From Pseudomonas brassicacearum (GTDB lineage Bacteria > Pseudomonadota > Gammaproteobacteria > Pseudomonadales > Pseudomonadaceae), in contig NZ_MOBJ01000022.1 in the NCBI RefSeq assembly GCF_003732225.1, positions 29,222 to 93,221 on the forward strand: a stretch of 64,000 nucleotides of DNA. The letters run 5' to 3'. How positions within the stretch are numbered: position 1 is the first letter of the stretch; every line of letters starts with the position of its first letter. The notes beneath the pieces are model-generated. The model saw only the letters and a program-made list of their open reading frames with translations, had not been told where the DNA came from and made no database searches. The translations under genes and the position numbers were made by a program. This document shows, piece after piece, positions 52,900 through 62,457 of this stretch.

Positions 52900-54471
52900 T
52901 TGATCAAAAAGCTCGCATGTTACTTGAGCCTTTGCCTGCTCGCTGCGCCATTGGTCGCGACTGCCCAGAACGAGCTGGCCGATCACGACAGTCCGTTGCA
53001 ATTGGCGCTCACTCAATTGCCGGTCGATTGCCCACGCCTGGCCGCGCACCTGAGCGCACCTGCGCAAATGCTGTTGCAGGCTTTTTATCAGCAGCAAAAT
53101 TACCTCCTGATCTGGCCTGTCAGCGGGCGCTTGTCGGCATTGCAGGCACAGTTGCGGCAGTTGGCCGATGACGGGCTGGACCCAAGCCGCTATAACCTGC
53201 CCACGGACAATTCCGAGGGTGACGCGTTGTGCGTCGACATCGGCATCAGTGCGCATTACCTGCAAGCCTTGCAGGACCTGCACTACGGTCGCTTGCGGCA
53301 ATCGCGTTTCGAGCCGCTGTGGCATGCGCAGGCGTTGCCGCAGGATCGACACGCCGAGGTGCTTGCCATCGCCGGGCCGGGTTTGCAGGACATTGCGGCG
53401 GCTTTTCAGCAGGCCCGTCCAAGCCTTGAGCTTTATCAGAGTTTGCGCCGCGTTTATGCCCGCCAGCGCCAGCAGGCGTTGCCCCATTGGCCAGCAGTCG
53501 CCAGCGGGCCTTTGTTGCGCCCCGGCACGCATGACGCGCGAATACCGGTGTTGGCGCGGCGGTTGTTCAGCGAGGGCTATCTGCCCAGCGTTTCCGCGAG
53601 TCTCGGCACCGCCTACAACACGGAACTGGTGAGTGCGGTGAAAAACTTCCAGCTAAGCCATTCGCTGCAAGCGGATGGCATGGTTGGATCGGACACGGTG
53701 GTTGAGTTGAATGTCAGTCCGGCGACGCGGCGCGAGCAACTGCGCATCAACCTCGAACGCTTTCGCTGGCTGGCGCAGGATCTGGAGCCCAATGGCTTGC
53801 TGATCAATGTGGCCGCGGCGCAGTTGACCGTCTATCAGGCCGGTGTGCCGGTCTGGCAGACGCGGACCCAGGTGGGGCGTGCCGAGCGGCAGACCCCGCT
53901 GCTGAAATCGTCGGTCACGCGCCTGACCCTGAACCCGACCTGGACGGTGCCGCCGACCATCATGCGTGAAGACAAGCTGCCGGAGATTCGCCGGGATCAG
54001 ACGTTCCTGAGTAAACAAAACCTGCAGGTGCTGGATAGCGACGGCCATCCGTTGGTGGCGGACGATATCGACTGGGATAACCCTGGCAACATCCTCTTGC
54101 GCCAGGATGCCGGACCGAAGAACCCGCTGGGACAGATGGCGATCCGCTTTCCCAATCCGTTCTCCGTGTACCTGCATGACACCCCCAGCCAGGCGCTATT
54201 CAACAAGGGGCCGCGCGCCTTCAGCTCAGGCTGTGTGCGGGTCGAGCAAGCGATGCAACTGCGCGATCTGTTGTTGAGTCCGGCGGAGCGTGTGCGTACC
54301 AACGAGTTGCTGGCGACAGGGCTTACCCACGAATTCAGGCTGGCCAAACCGGTGCCGATCCTGCTCAGCTACTGGACGGTGCAAGCCGACAGCCATGGCC
54401 GGTTGCTCTATGCCCCGGATATTTATGGGCGTGATGCAGCCTTGTCGGCCGCGCTGGGCAGCAAGTCCTGA
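52900..54471 (+). CDS. L,D-transpeptidase, YcbB/LdtD-like
   Basis: 523 residues. No ATG is near the N terminus; a TTG at 52900 has GGAG 8 bases upstream and begins a good signal peptide (IKKLACYLSLCLLAAPLVATAQ). Order of domains: helical scaffold (about 40-200), peptidoglycan-binding repeat (about 205-265, VSAVKNFQLSHSLQADG), then YkuD catalytic domain with HDTPSQALFNKGPRAFSSGCVRV (His and Cys of HxnSxGCxR). It makes 3-3 cross-links in the periplasm. The TTG start suggests modest translation. Confidence 0.9.
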   Translation: MIKKLACYLSLCLLAAPLVATAQNELADHDSPLQLALTQLPVDCPRLAAHLSAPAQMLLQAFYQQQNYLLIWPVSGRLSALQAQLRQLADDGLDPSRYNLPTDNSEGDALCVDIGISAHYLQALQDLHYGRLRQSRFEPLWHAQALPQDRHAEVLAIAGPGLQDIAAAFQQARPSLELYQSLRRVYARQRQQALPHWPAVASGPLLRPGTHDARIPVLARRLFSEGYLPSVSASLGTAYNTELVSAVKNFQLSHSLQADGMVGSDTVVELNVSPATRREQLRINLERFRWLAQDLEPNGLLINVAAAQLTVYQAGVPVWQTRTQVGRAERQTPLLKSSVTRLTLNPTWTVPPTIMREDKLPEIRRDQTFLSKQNLQVLDSDGHPLVADDIDWDNPGNILLRQDAGPKNPLGQMAIRFPNPFSVYLHDTPSQALFNKGPRAFSSGCVRVEQAMQLRDLLLSPAERVRTNELLATGLTHEFRLAKPVPILLSYWTVQADSHGRLLYAPDIYGRDAALSAALGSKS

Positions 54472-54505
54472 GCAGGACTCTCACCCCGGTTTGGAGATAC
54501 AAAAC

Positions 54506-55069
54506 ATGAATAATGAGCCGCGTGAGCAGGGCGAACCGTTCAAGCGGCTGTTCTTTGCGCTGCCCTGCGCCATTGCCCAACGCCGAGCCATCGCCCAATG
54601 GCGAAGCGCTCTTGGGCTGGGTAGCGGGCGCCCGGTGCCAGCGGAAAACTTTCATCTGACGCTGATGTTTCTGGGGGCTGTGGCGGTGGCGCAGGTTCCG
54701 GTTATCTGCGCGGCTGCCGCGCAAGTACGAACGCCAGGCGAGCCGTTGAATGTATCGCTCGATCATCTGGATGCATGGCGTCGAGCCGGCATTTTATTAC
54801 TCGCGCCAAAGCAGACACCGCTGCCTTTGCGTCAGATGGTTTACGCCTTGCAACAGGCGATGCTGCCGCTTGGGTTTGTCGACGAGCCCCGGGAATATCG
54901 TCCTCATTTGACCTTGATGCGGGACTTTCGAGAGCCTGTCCCGGAGTCGGAGACGCCCCCCGACTTTCACTTGAGTGCCAGGCATTTCGCCCTGTTCGAA
55001 TCGCATAAAGGTCGCTATCGGGCGCTGGCTGAATGGCCTCTGTTATCAATGACCGGGTCAGGAGAATAG
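54506..55069 (+). CDS. thpR: RNA 2',3'-cyclic phosphodiesterase ThpR
   Basis: 187 residues from ATG 54506 (GGAG upstream). RLFFALP at the start and two HxTx motifs, HLTL in NFHLTLMFLG and RPHLTLMRD, the catalytic pair of the 2H phosphoesterase family. It opens 2',3'-cyclic phosphate ends of RNA. The last 12 bases overlap the converging glycosyltransferase gene. Confidence 0.92.
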   Translation: MNNEPREQGEPFKRLFFALPCAIAQRRAIAQWRSALGLGSGRPVPAENFHLTLMFLGAVAVAQVPVICAAAAQVRTPGEPLNVSLDHLDAWRRAGILLLAPKQTPLPLRQMVYALQQAMLPLGFVDEPREYRPHLTLMRDFREPVPESETPPDFHLSARHFALFESHKGRYRALAEWPLLSMTGSGE

Positions 55070-55849
55070 GGGGCTCGCTCCAGTCAGTTGGTGGTACATC
55101 TTGACCCTGCGGTGGCTATTTGCATAACCGCCCATCGCTGAAACCGTCCCGCTTTGAATATGGTCCAGATAACGGAATATCGTGCGTGGCGAAATAAAGC
55201 CGATCTTGTAGTTCAACGCCGCCATTCGATCTTGCAGCTCATAACCGGGATTACGCTCATCCATATGAAAGTGCAGCCCGTGCTGTTTGATCAGTCGAGC
55301 ATTCCACAGGGTGCAAAAGCTCTTCAAGTGAACTTCTTTGAACGGTTTCGGCGTCTTTGCATTAAACCCCAAGGCCAGCAGACTACGCCGTGTGTAGTGT
55401 TTGAAAAACCGTGAAGTCAGGCGCCAGGCCGATCGGGTCACGCCTCGATTCAGCTGTTCCAGGCAGCCGACCGCCGCTACTTCTTGCGGGCCTGCGCACT
55501 GGCTGAGCATCAGGCCGAAAACAGCCGGGTCGTAAATGAACGTATCGGTGTGCAACAAGAACAGGTACTCGGTTTCAACCTGCTCCAGGGCAAGATCCAG
55601 GGCTCGGCCGTGAGCCATACTCCCGGCTTCAGGGCCGTTGCTTTTACGCTCGATCAGGTTGATCCAGTCGAGCGTGCGCAGGTATTCGCTGCTCGCATCG
55701 TTCGAATAGTTGTCCACTACAAATACCGGCACGCCTGCCGCCTGCACATGCTCGCGCAGCAGTTCCAGGCAGGTTTTGGTCAGTTCAAGCGATTTATAGT
55801 TGACCAACACAATGCTGTAGTTGGCCTTGGTCGAAAGTGGATGCGTCAT
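55058..55849 (-). CDS. Family 2 glycosyltransferase
   Basis: 263 residues. GT-A start YSIVLVNYKSLELTKTCLELL, VFVVDNYSNDAS with the nucleotide-binding Asp, and LFLLHTDTFIYDP with a metal-binding DxD-like TDT. A C-terminal part without membrane helices. It transfers a sugar from a nucleotide donor; acceptor unknown. Not in an obvious polysaccharide cluster. Confidence 0.85.
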   Translation of the reverse strand: MTHPLSTKANYSIVLVNYKSLELTKTCLELLREHVQAAGVPVFVVDNYSNDASSEYLRTLDWINLIERKSNGPEAGSMAHGRALDLALEQVETEYLFLLHTDTFIYDPAVFGLMLSQCAGPQEVAAVGCLEQLNRGVTRSAWRLTSRFFKHYTRRSLLALGFNAKTPKPFKEVHLKSFCTLWNARLIKQHGLHFHMDERNPGYELQDRMAALNYKIGFISPRTIFRYLDHIQSGTVSAMGGYANSHRRVKMYHQLTGASPLFS

Positions 55850-56017
55850 GAGTGGGTGAGCCTCGATTGCTGCCTGAACTTCAGGCTTGCGCTCATCCTA
55901 AAGAGGGCAATCTTTCGGCCTGTTCCCACATGGATAAATTTTTTGACAGGGTTGTTTCTGTTTCTGATGAGCGGGGGAGTCGGGCGGGCGAAGGGGATAG
56001 ATCTATTCGAGAGAGGA

Positions 56018-56055
56018 CGAGGACAGGTTCTTACGTGGAAATGAACCAGTCCTCG
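56018..56055 (-). terminator. Hairpin after glucarate dehydratase
   Basis: CGAGGAC-a-GGTTC...GAACC-a-GTCCTCG, 12 paired bases with one A/A mismatch and a 12-nt loop, 38 bp beyond the gudD stop. No U-run. The rest of the 243-bp gap to the glycosyltransferase shows nothing else. Confidence 0.5.
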
Positions 56056-56092
56056 CGTGCTTCAGGGCATCACTCTGCGTAGCAGCCGGGAC

Positions 56093-57448
56093 TCAGCGCA
56101 CCAGGCAGGGCTTTTTGTTATCGAACTTCCAGCCGGGAATCATGAACTGCATGGCCACGCTGTCGTCACGCGCGCCCAGGCCCATGCCTTTGTAGAGTTC
56201 GTGGGCCTTGGCGACGGCGTCCATGTCGATATCGACGCCCAGGCCGGGTCTGGCTGGAACCTCGATGTGACCGTCGACGATTTGCAGAGGCTCCTTGGTC
56301 AGGCGTTGCCCGTCCTGCCAGATCCAGTGGGTGTCGATTGCGGTGATCTCGCCGGGTGCAGCTGCCGCAACCTGGGTGAACATCGCCAGCGAAATGTCGA
56401 AGTGATTGTTGGAATGAGAGCCCCAGGTCAGCCCCCACTCATGGCACATCTGCGCCACGCGTACCGAGCCTTGCATGGTCCAGAAGTGCGGATCGGCCAA
56501 TGGAATGTCCACCGACTGTAGCTGGATGGCATGGCCCATTTCGCGCCAGTCTGTAGCAATCATGTTGGTCGCCGTCGGCAGACCGGTGGCTCGGCGAAAT
56601 TCGGCCATCACCTCACGGCCGGAATAACCGTTTTCAGCGCCGCATGGGTCTTCGGCGTAAGCGAGAACGTGATGCTGATCGCGGCACAAACGGATGGCTT
56701 CTTTAAGCGACCATGCGCCATTCGGGTCGAGGGTGATGCGCGCATCAGGAAAGCGCTCGGCCAAAGCAGTAACAGCTTCAATTTCTTCATCGCCGCTCAA
56801 CACGCCGCCCTTGAGCTTGAAGTCGTTGAAACCGTATTTGGCCTTGGCGGCCTCGGCCAGGCGCACGATGGCTTCAGGCGTCATCGCCTGTTCGTGACGC
56901 AAGCGGAACCAGTCATCCGCATCGGGTTCGCTGCGGTACGCCAGATCGGTCTGGTTGCGGTCACCAATGTAGAACAGATAACCGAGCATCTTTACCGCGT
57001 CACGTTGCTGGCCTTCGCCGAGCAAGGCCGCCACCGGGACTTCGAGGAACTGGCCGAGCAAGTCCAGCAGGGCGGCCTCCATGGCGGTCACCGCATGAAT
57101 GGTGATGCGCAAGTCAAAGGTTTGCAGGCCACGGCCGGCCGAGTCGCGGGCCGCGAAAGCGCTGCGCATGGCGTTCAGGATGCTTTGGTATTTGCCGATC
57201 GGCTGCCCGACCACCAGGCTGCGGGCGTCTTCCAGGGTTTCACGAATGCGCTCGCCGCCGGGGACTTCACCGACGCCGATGTTGCCGGAGCTGTCCTTGA
57301 GAATGACGATATTGCGAGTGAAGAATGGGCCGTGGGCGCCGCTGAGGTTCATCAGCATGCTGTCGTGGCCGGCAACAGGAATGACCTGAAGGCTGGTGAT
57401 CAGCGGGGCTTTTCCGGTGTGGTAAAGGTGTTCGGTATTCATGTTCAT
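56093..57448 (-). CDS. gudD: D-glucarate dehydratase
   Basis: 451 residues, or 449 from the second ATG at 57442, which has a better-spaced AGGAA. Enolase superfamily: FKLKGG (KxK base), metal ligands in ITLDPNGAW, YAEDPCGAENG and the later NMIATDW, and catalytic His in WGSHSNNHFD. It dehydrates D-glucarate to 5-keto-4-deoxyglucarate. The transporter gene follows upstream by 33 bp in the same operon. Confidence 0.93.
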   Translation of the reverse strand: MNMNTEHLYHTGKAPLITSLQVIPVAGHDSMLMNLSGAHGPFFTRNIVILKDSSGNIGVGEVPGGERIRETLEDARSLVVGQPIGKYQSILNAMRSAFAARDSAGRGLQTFDLRITIHAVTAMEAALLDLLGQFLEVPVAALLGEGQQRDAVKMLGYLFYIGDRNQTDLAYRSEPDADDWFRLRHEQAMTPEAIVRLAEAAKAKYGFNDFKLKGGVLSGDEEIEAVTALAERFPDARITLDPNGAWSLKEAIRLCRDQHHVLAYAEDPCGAENGYSGREVMAEFRRATGLPTATNMIATDWREMGHAIQLQSVDIPLADPHFWTMQGSVRVAQMCHEWGLTWGSHSNNHFDISLAMFTQVAAAAPGEITAIDTHWIWQDGQRLTKEPLQIVDGHIEVPARPGLGVDIDMDAVAKAHELYKGMGLGARDDSVAMQFMIPGWKFDNKKPCLVR

Positions 57449-57481
57449 TTCCTGTTTTTGTCAGTTCGACCCAATCGCCGA

Positions 57482-58840
57482 TCAGTGCGATTTACCCAGC
57501 GCGGGTTGGTGAATGTCGGTGTCGGCTGCGTCCGTTACCGTGGGTTTGGTCTTGGCGAAAAACACCAGCAGCGCAGCGATGATCGAGGTGCCCGCCAAGC
57601 CATACAGCCCGCCCTGAATGGAACCGGTGGTTTGCTCCAGGAAGCCGAAGGTCGTCGGGGCGACGAACCCGCCGAGGTTGCCGATGGAGTTGATCAGGGC
57701 GATGACCGCGGCGGCGATCCGGGCATCGAGGTAGCCTTGGGGAATCGGCCAGAACAGCGAAGACGCCGACTTGAACCCAATCGCTGCAAAGCAGATGGCG
57801 ATAAAGGCGAAGATCGGCCCGCCCGTGGTCGACAGGAACATGCCCGTGGCGGCGATCAGCAGCGCAGCGGCGACCCAGGCCTGCTGGAACTTGAACTTGC
57901 CCGACAGTGCGGCGAAGGCATACATGGCCACAATCGAAATCAGCCAGGGAATCGAGTTGTAGAAACCCACCTGAACATCGCTGAGGTCGCCCATCTTTTT
58001 GATGATGCCGGGCAGCCAGAAGGTGGCGGCATAGATCGTCAGCTGAATGCAGAAGTACAGGGCGCAAAACAGCATGATCTGACGGTCCTTGAGCAGTTTG
58101 CCCAAGGTCGGTTTGACCGTGTGGGCGGCGTCGCGCTCACGTTGTTCGCGCTCGATTTCGTCGACGAGTGCGTCCTGCTCTTCACGGCTCAGCCACTTGG
58201 CGTCGTGCGGTTTGGAGTCCAGCCAGAACCAGACGAAGAAGCACAGAAACACCGACGCCATGCCTTCAATGATGTACATCCACTGCCAGCCATGCATGCC
58301 CAGGCCGTTGATTTGCAGCAGCATGCCGGACAACGGGCCCGAGATCAGCGAGGCGAATGCCGAGCCACTGAGGAAGATCGCGATGGCTTTACCGCGCTCG
58401 ACGCCGGGCAACCACCGAGTGAAGTAGTAGATGACGCCCGGGAAGAAACCGGCTTCGGCCACGCCCAGCAGAAACCGCAAGATGTAGAAGTGGGTTTCGT
58501 TCTGGATGAAGGCCATCAGCGTGGCGGTAATGCCCCAGGTGAACATGATCCGGGTCAGCCAGAAACGCGCACCGACCTTTTGCAGCAGCATGTTCGAGGG
58601 TACTTCGAACAGCGCATAACCAATGAAGAACAAACCTGCACCGAGCCCATACGCCGCGGCACCGATGCCCAGGTCGTGTTCCATGTGGGTGCGGACGAAG
58701 CCAATGTTGACGCGGTCGATGTAATTGACGATGAACATGATGACGAAGAGCGGGAGCACATGGCTCTTCACTTTCGAAATGGCGCGCGCCAGGACAGGAT
58801 TGTCCGGCGAGACGGCAGGTGCGTTGCTTGAGTTGCTCAC
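57482..58840 (-). CDS. gudP: MFS transporter for glucarate/galactarate
   Basis: 452 residues, 12 membrane helices. The Phthalate/ACS-type MFS pattern: MFIVNYIDRVNIGFV in helix 1, ALFEVPSNMLLQKVGARFWLTRIMFTWG, then LLGVAEAGFFPGVIYYFTRWLPGVERGKAIA. It brings in aldarates with H+. First gene of the gudP-gudD operon, divergent from the FadR-type regulator. Confidence 0.9.
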   Translation of the reverse strand: MSNSSNAPAVSPDNPVLARAISKVKSHVLPLFVIMFIVNYIDRVNIGFVRTHMEHDLGIGAAAYGLGAGLFFIGYALFEVPSNMLLQKVGARFWLTRIMFTWGITATLMAFIQNETHFYILRFLLGVAEAGFFPGVIYYFTRWLPGVERGKAIAIFLSGSAFASLISGPLSGMLLQINGLGMHGWQWMYIIEGMASVFLCFFVWFWLDSKPHDAKWLSREEQDALVDEIEREQRERDAAHTVKPTLGKLLKDRQIMLFCALYFCIQLTIYAATFWLPGIIKKMGDLSDVQVGFYNSIPWLISIVAMYAFAALSGKFKFQQAWVAAALLIAATGMFLSTTGGPIFAFIAICFAAIGFKSASSLFWPIPQGYLDARIAAAVIALINSIGNLGGFVAPTTFGFLEQTTGSIQGGLYGLAGTSIIAALLVFFAKTKPTVTDAADTDIHQPALGKSH

Positions 58841-58937
58841 GGTTCATGACTCCCACTGATTATTGTTATGCGGGTGTGGTGCTGCAGTGTTGTTTTGTGA
58901 ATTAAGTTGCCAGTCATCATACAAGTGAGATTTTTGA

Positions 58938-58959
58938 GTCGCAATATGAGTCTTGCGAC
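58938..58959. promoter_or_regulatory. Dyad, candidate operator of the glucarate genes
   Basis: Perfect 7-bp dyad GTCGCAA-TATGAGTC-TTGCGAC, 98 bp before gudP in the 504-bp divergent region. A second partial dyad TTGCCAGTCATCATACAA lies at 58907-58924. Either could bind the adjacent GntR-family protein. Confidence 0.4.
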
Positions 58960-59157
58960 CAAATGGCTATAAAAACTGGGGGTGTAAGATTTAAATGTGT
59001 GTTTTTGACGCGTTTTCAGCGGTTTAAGCTCGATTTTGACTCGGCGTTTCAGTTTTAAAAATGAGTGTTTAGGTCAACATGCAGGCGATGGAGTCGAATA
59101 AAACTGCTGAAACAGCTATGTTGTCTGACGTGTTGAGTTGCAAAATCAGCACAACCC

Positions 59158-59292
59158 CCGTAGCAGCTGGCGCAGCCTGCGTTCGGCCGCGCAGCGGTCG
59201 TGAAATCAGACACCACGTTTTTTCAGGTTAACCATGGAGGCAGGATTTACGGCTGCTTCGCACCCGAACGCAGGCTGCGCCAGCTGCTACGG
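59158..59292. repeat. REPIN (CCGTAGCAGCTGGCGCAGCC type)
   Basis: Inverted arms of about 30 nt beginning CCGTAGCAGCTGGCGCAGCC, 52 bp before the regulator start. Same type as 18483-18617. The remaining gap sequence 58841-59157 is AT-rich and shows only the dyads noted. Confidence 0.88.
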
Positions 59293-59344
59293 ATTGTGTA
59301 ATGACGGTAGTATTCTGGAGCCTCATTTGAACGGGTCGGACCAC

Positions 59345-60055
59345 ATGCAAAACGAATCCAATGGTTCAGGCCGCAAGCGCGCGCCCGGTCTGGCGCACGA
59401 TATTGTCGCCGAGCTGACTCAACGCATCCTGCTCGGGCAGATCGCGCCCGGTGAAAAACTGCCCTCGGAGTCGACGATTGTTCGTGAGCACGGCGTCAGT
59501 CGCACCGTGGTTCGCGAGGCCATCTCCAAGTTGCAGGCATCGGGGCTGGTTGAAACCCGGCATGGCGTGGGAACGTTTGCCCTGGAGCGTGACCAGCATC
59601 AGGGTTTTCGCCTGAGCAGCGACACCGCGATCAGCGTGCGGGGGATTCTCGAACTTCGCATGGGGCTGGAGACGCAAGCCGCCGCCCTGGCCGCGAAGCG
59701 CCGAACGGACGATCAGCTTGTCCGGATGCGCCAGGCGCTAGACGATTACCAGAGCTCACTGGCCAATAACGACAGCAGCGTTGAGCCTGACGTGCGTTTT
59801 CATCGGCTGATTGCCGAAGCCACCGGGAATACGTACTTCACCGACATCATCTATCAGTTGGGTAACTCGGTCATACCTCGCACGCGGATCAATGCGCAGG
59901 AACGTGGCAGCACCGATCTGATGAAGCTGGGCCAAGCAGCCAATCTGGAGCACGAAGCGATCTTCAATGCGATTCGCCGACAGGACCCCGACGCGGCCAG
60001 AGCGGCCATGCTGCTGCATTTGAGCAATAGCCTGGAGCGTATGGCGGTTGAGTGA
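59345..60055 (+). CDS. GntR/FadR-family regulator
   Basis: 236 residues from ATG 59345; a longer frame from 59234 runs through the REPIN and is rejected. Winged helix LAHDIVAELTQRILLGQIAPGEKLPSESTIVREHGVSRTVVREAISKLQASGLVETRHGVGTF, then an FCD effector domain with metal-binding His in VRFHRLIAE and LEHEAIFNAI. It likely represses the divergent gudP-gudD operon until glucarate or a product is present. Confidence 0.9.
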   Translation: MQNESNGSGRKRAPGLAHDIVAELTQRILLGQIAPGEKLPSESTIVREHGVSRTVVREAISKLQASGLVETRHGVGTFALERDQHQGFRLSSDTAISVRGILELRMGLETQAAALAAKRRTDDQLVRMRQALDDYQSSLANNDSSVEPDVRFHRLIAEATGNTYFTDIIYQLGNSVIPRTRINAQERGSTDLMKLGQAANLEHEAIFNAIRRQDPDAARAAMLLHLSNSLERMAVE

Positions 60056-60083
60056 GGCAATCTCAGAGCAACGACATTGCCCC

Positions 60084-61037
60084 TCAAACCAGCAACCGCA
60101 GCGTTTCAAACAGCTGTCGATCTTCCTGCTTCGCCGAACGCGCATGGCGCCGAATCACCTGTAACAGGCACTCGGTAAAACACAGCGCCGGATTGCTCAG
60201 CGAGCCGTTGCGTCGGGTGACGATGCTCAGCTGTCTCGGTTCGAACTGCTCGGTCAGGTTCAGCGAAACCAAGCGGCCGAGGAAGGGCGGGGCAGTGCTC
60301 AGGATGGTCGGGCCCCAGGTGCACATGTCGGCCCGCTCGAGCATCATTTGCAGAATCGCCAGTGAATGGGCGCGCACGATGCGTTTTTCATCAATCTGCG
60401 CGTTGTGCCTCCAGAACAGCTCCTGCATCAGCGCATCGTGGCCGTCTGGCGCGTAGTTCAGGGTCCAGTCCTGATCGAGCAATTCGTGAATCGACCGTGC
60501 GTTCTGTCGCGGATGACCCTGGCGAACCAGCACCGAGGTCTGGTAATCAAGCAGGGTTTCGCAGGTAAATTCCGGGGTCGCTTGTGCGGGGTGAAGCTGG
60601 CCAATGGCGAAGTCCATGCTGCCATCGCGCAGCAGTGGCTGGGCCACCGCCATCAGGCTTTCGAACAATTCCAGCTGGATGTCTGGCATGCGTGCTCGAA
60701 AGGCCAATACCACTTCGGGCAAGAAGGTTAGCGCGACCCAGGGCGTGACCCCGACGCAGAGTCGCCCCTGAGCCTTGCCGCGCAGGTGATCGAGTTCGGT
60801 CTGCGCATGCTCCAGTTGCTTGAGCACCAGCCGGGCGTGCATCAGCAGCACCTTGCCAAACTCGGTGAAATTCAGGCCACTGGGGGTTCTGACGAACAGC
60901 GGTACCTGTTGTTCGGTTTCCAGCTCGCGCAGGGCTTTGGTCACGGCGGCCTGGGACATGTCCAGCGAGCGCGCAGCGGCACGGATGCTGCCGGTCTCGG
61001 CGCTGGCGATCAGGGCTTGTAATTGATGCAGTTTCAT
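60084..61037 (-). CDS. LysR-family regulator
   Basis: 317 residues from ATG 61037; a start at 61106 would cover the divergent promoter. Helix-turn-helix MKLHQLQALIASAETGSIRAAARSLDMSQAAVTKALRELE. The effector domain begins near GRLCVGVTPWVALTFLP. Divergent from an M20 amidohydrolase/binding-protein pair, which it probably controls. Confidence 0.9.
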   Translation of the reverse strand: MKLHQLQALIASAETGSIRAAARSLDMSQAAVTKALRELETEQQVPLFVRTPSGLNFTEFGKVLLMHARLVLKQLEHAQTELDHLRGKAQGRLCVGVTPWVALTFLPEVVLAFRARMPDIQLELFESLMAVAQPLLRDGSMDFAIGQLHPAQATPEFTCETLLDYQTSVLVRQGHPRQNARSIHELLDQDWTLNYAPDGHDALMQELFWRHNAQIDEKRIVRAHSLAILQMMLERADMCTWGPTILSTAPPFLGRLVSLNLTEQFEPRQLSIVTRRNGSLSNPALCFTECLLQVIRRHARSAKQEDRQLFETLRLLV

Positions 61038-61059
61038 CTGCTCACCATGGCGACAACTG

Positions 61060-61079
61060 TTGGTTGTCATCATAACCAA
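61060..61079. promoter_or_regulatory. Dyad, candidate LysR operator
   Basis: TTGGTT-GTCATCAT-AACCAA, perfect 6-bp dyad with 8-bp centre, 23 bp upstream of the LysR start and 100 bp upstream of the amidohydrolase. Confidence 0.45.
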
Positions 61080-61179
61080 ACTGAGCCTCCCCAGCCTACG
61101 ACCCATTCCCTAAGATCGAATCCAGCAGCGCCCAGGTCGAGTCGCGGGCAGCTGAATAATCTTATCAAGGAGCACACCC

Positions 61180-62361
61180 ATGAATGCTGACCACGTCCTG
61201 CCGGGAATCGCTGCGCTGCAGGATGAAATGATCGCCCTGCGTCAGCGTATTCACGCGCACCCCGAGCTTGGGTTTGAAGAGTTCACCACCAGTGAGCTGG
61301 TGGCGCAGTGCTTGACGCAGTGGGGGTATGAAGTCAGCAAAGGGGTGGGCAAGACCGGCGTGGTCGGGACCCTGAAAAATGGTCAAGGGCGGTCGCTTGG
61401 GCTGCGCGCTGACATGGATGCACTGCCGATTCAGGAAGCCACGGGGTTGCCCTATGCCAGTCGGATCGACGGCGTGATGCATGCCTGCGGCCACGACGGT
61501 CATACGGCAACCTTGCTGGCGGCGGCTAAATACCTGGCGCAAACGCGGGATTTCAACGGCACGCTGAATCTGGTTTTCCAGCCGGCCGAAGAAGGCCTGG
61601 GCGGTGCACAGAAGATGCTTGAGGACGGGCTGTTCGAACGTTTCCCATGTGATGCGATATTTGCCATGCACAACATACCGGGCTATCCCGCCGGGCAGTT
61701 GGGGTTCTACAGCGGGCCGTTCATGGCGTCTGCCGATACCGTCACGATCAAAATCATCGGCACCGGTGGCCATGGCGCGGTGCCGCACAAGGCGATCGAC
61801 CCGGTGGTGGTCTGCTCGTCGATCGTGATTGCCCTGCAGAGCATTGTCTCGCGCAACGTCAATCCGCAAGAAACGGCGATCATCACCGTGGGTTCGATTC
61901 ATGCCGGGAAGGTTTCGAATGTGATTCCCGCGTCCGCCGAAATGATCCTGAGCGTGCGCGCGTTGACGCCTGAAGTTCGCCAATTGCTCGAACTCAGAAT
62001 CACCGAGCTGGTAAACGGGCAGGCGGCGAGTTTCGGCGCGCGGGCCGAAATCGATTATTTCCACTGCCATCCGGTGCTGATCAACGATCCCGAGCAAACC
62101 GCATTTGCCCATCAGGTAGCGCGGGAGTGGCTGGGGGAAGGGCAACTGATCGAAGACCTGCGGCCCTTCACCGCCAGCGAGGACTTCGCGTTCATCCTCG
62201 AGAAATGCCCCGGCAGTTATCTGGTGATCGGCAATGGCCATGGCAATGGCGATGGCGATGGCAGCTGTTTGCTGCACAATCCCGGTTACGACTTCAATGA
62301 TGCCTGCCTGCCGATAGGGGCGAGCTATTGGGTGAAGTTGGCCGAGGGTTTTCTGCGTTGA
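61180..62361 (+). CDS. M20 amidohydrolase, hippurate hydrolase/IAA-amino acid hydrolase-like
   Basis: 393 residues; AAGGAG 9 bases before ATG 61180. MHACGHDGHTATLL carries the metal ligands Cys and His, QPAEEGLGGAQKM the catalytic Glu pair, GHGAVPHKAIDPV the lid-domain His. These enzymes cleave N-acyl amino acids. It is followed after 97 bp by a LAO-type binding protein, so the released or imported compound is probably a basic or aromatic amino acid derivative. Confidence 0.9.
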   Translation: MNADHVLPGIAALQDEMIALRQRIHAHPELGFEEFTTSELVAQCLTQWGYEVSKGVGKTGVVGTLKNGQGRSLGLRADMDALPIQEATGLPYASRIDGVMHACGHDGHTATLLAAAKYLAQTRDFNGTLNLVFQPAEEGLGGAQKMLEDGLFERFPCDAIFAMHNIPGYPAGQLGFYSGPFMASADTVTIKIIGTGGHGAVPHKAIDPVVVCSSIVIALQSIVSRNVNPQETAIITVGSIHAGKVSNVIPASAEMILSVRALTPEVRQLLELRITELVNGQAASFGARAEIDYFHCHPVLINDPEQTAFAHQVAREWLGEGQLIEDLRPFTASEDFAFILEKCPGSYLVIGNGHGNGDGDGSCLLHNPGYDFNDACLPIGASYWVKLAEGFLR

Positions 62362-62457
62362 GGCGCACAGTTTTTGAACATCAATATTTTCAAACATCAC
62401 GGTTGTACAAAAAGCTGTCGGTAACCCGACTCGGCGAACCCCTGGAGGAAAATAACA

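Noticed and set aside
56531..58831. Plus-strand frame of 766 codons opposite gudD and gudP
   Set aside because: Antisense shadow of GC-rich genes; composition rich in Gly, Arg, Asp and His; no ribosome site.
61165..62400. Minus-strand frame of 411 codons opposite the M20 amidohydrolase
   Set aside because: Shadow of a gene whose catalytic motifs are clear on the plus strand.
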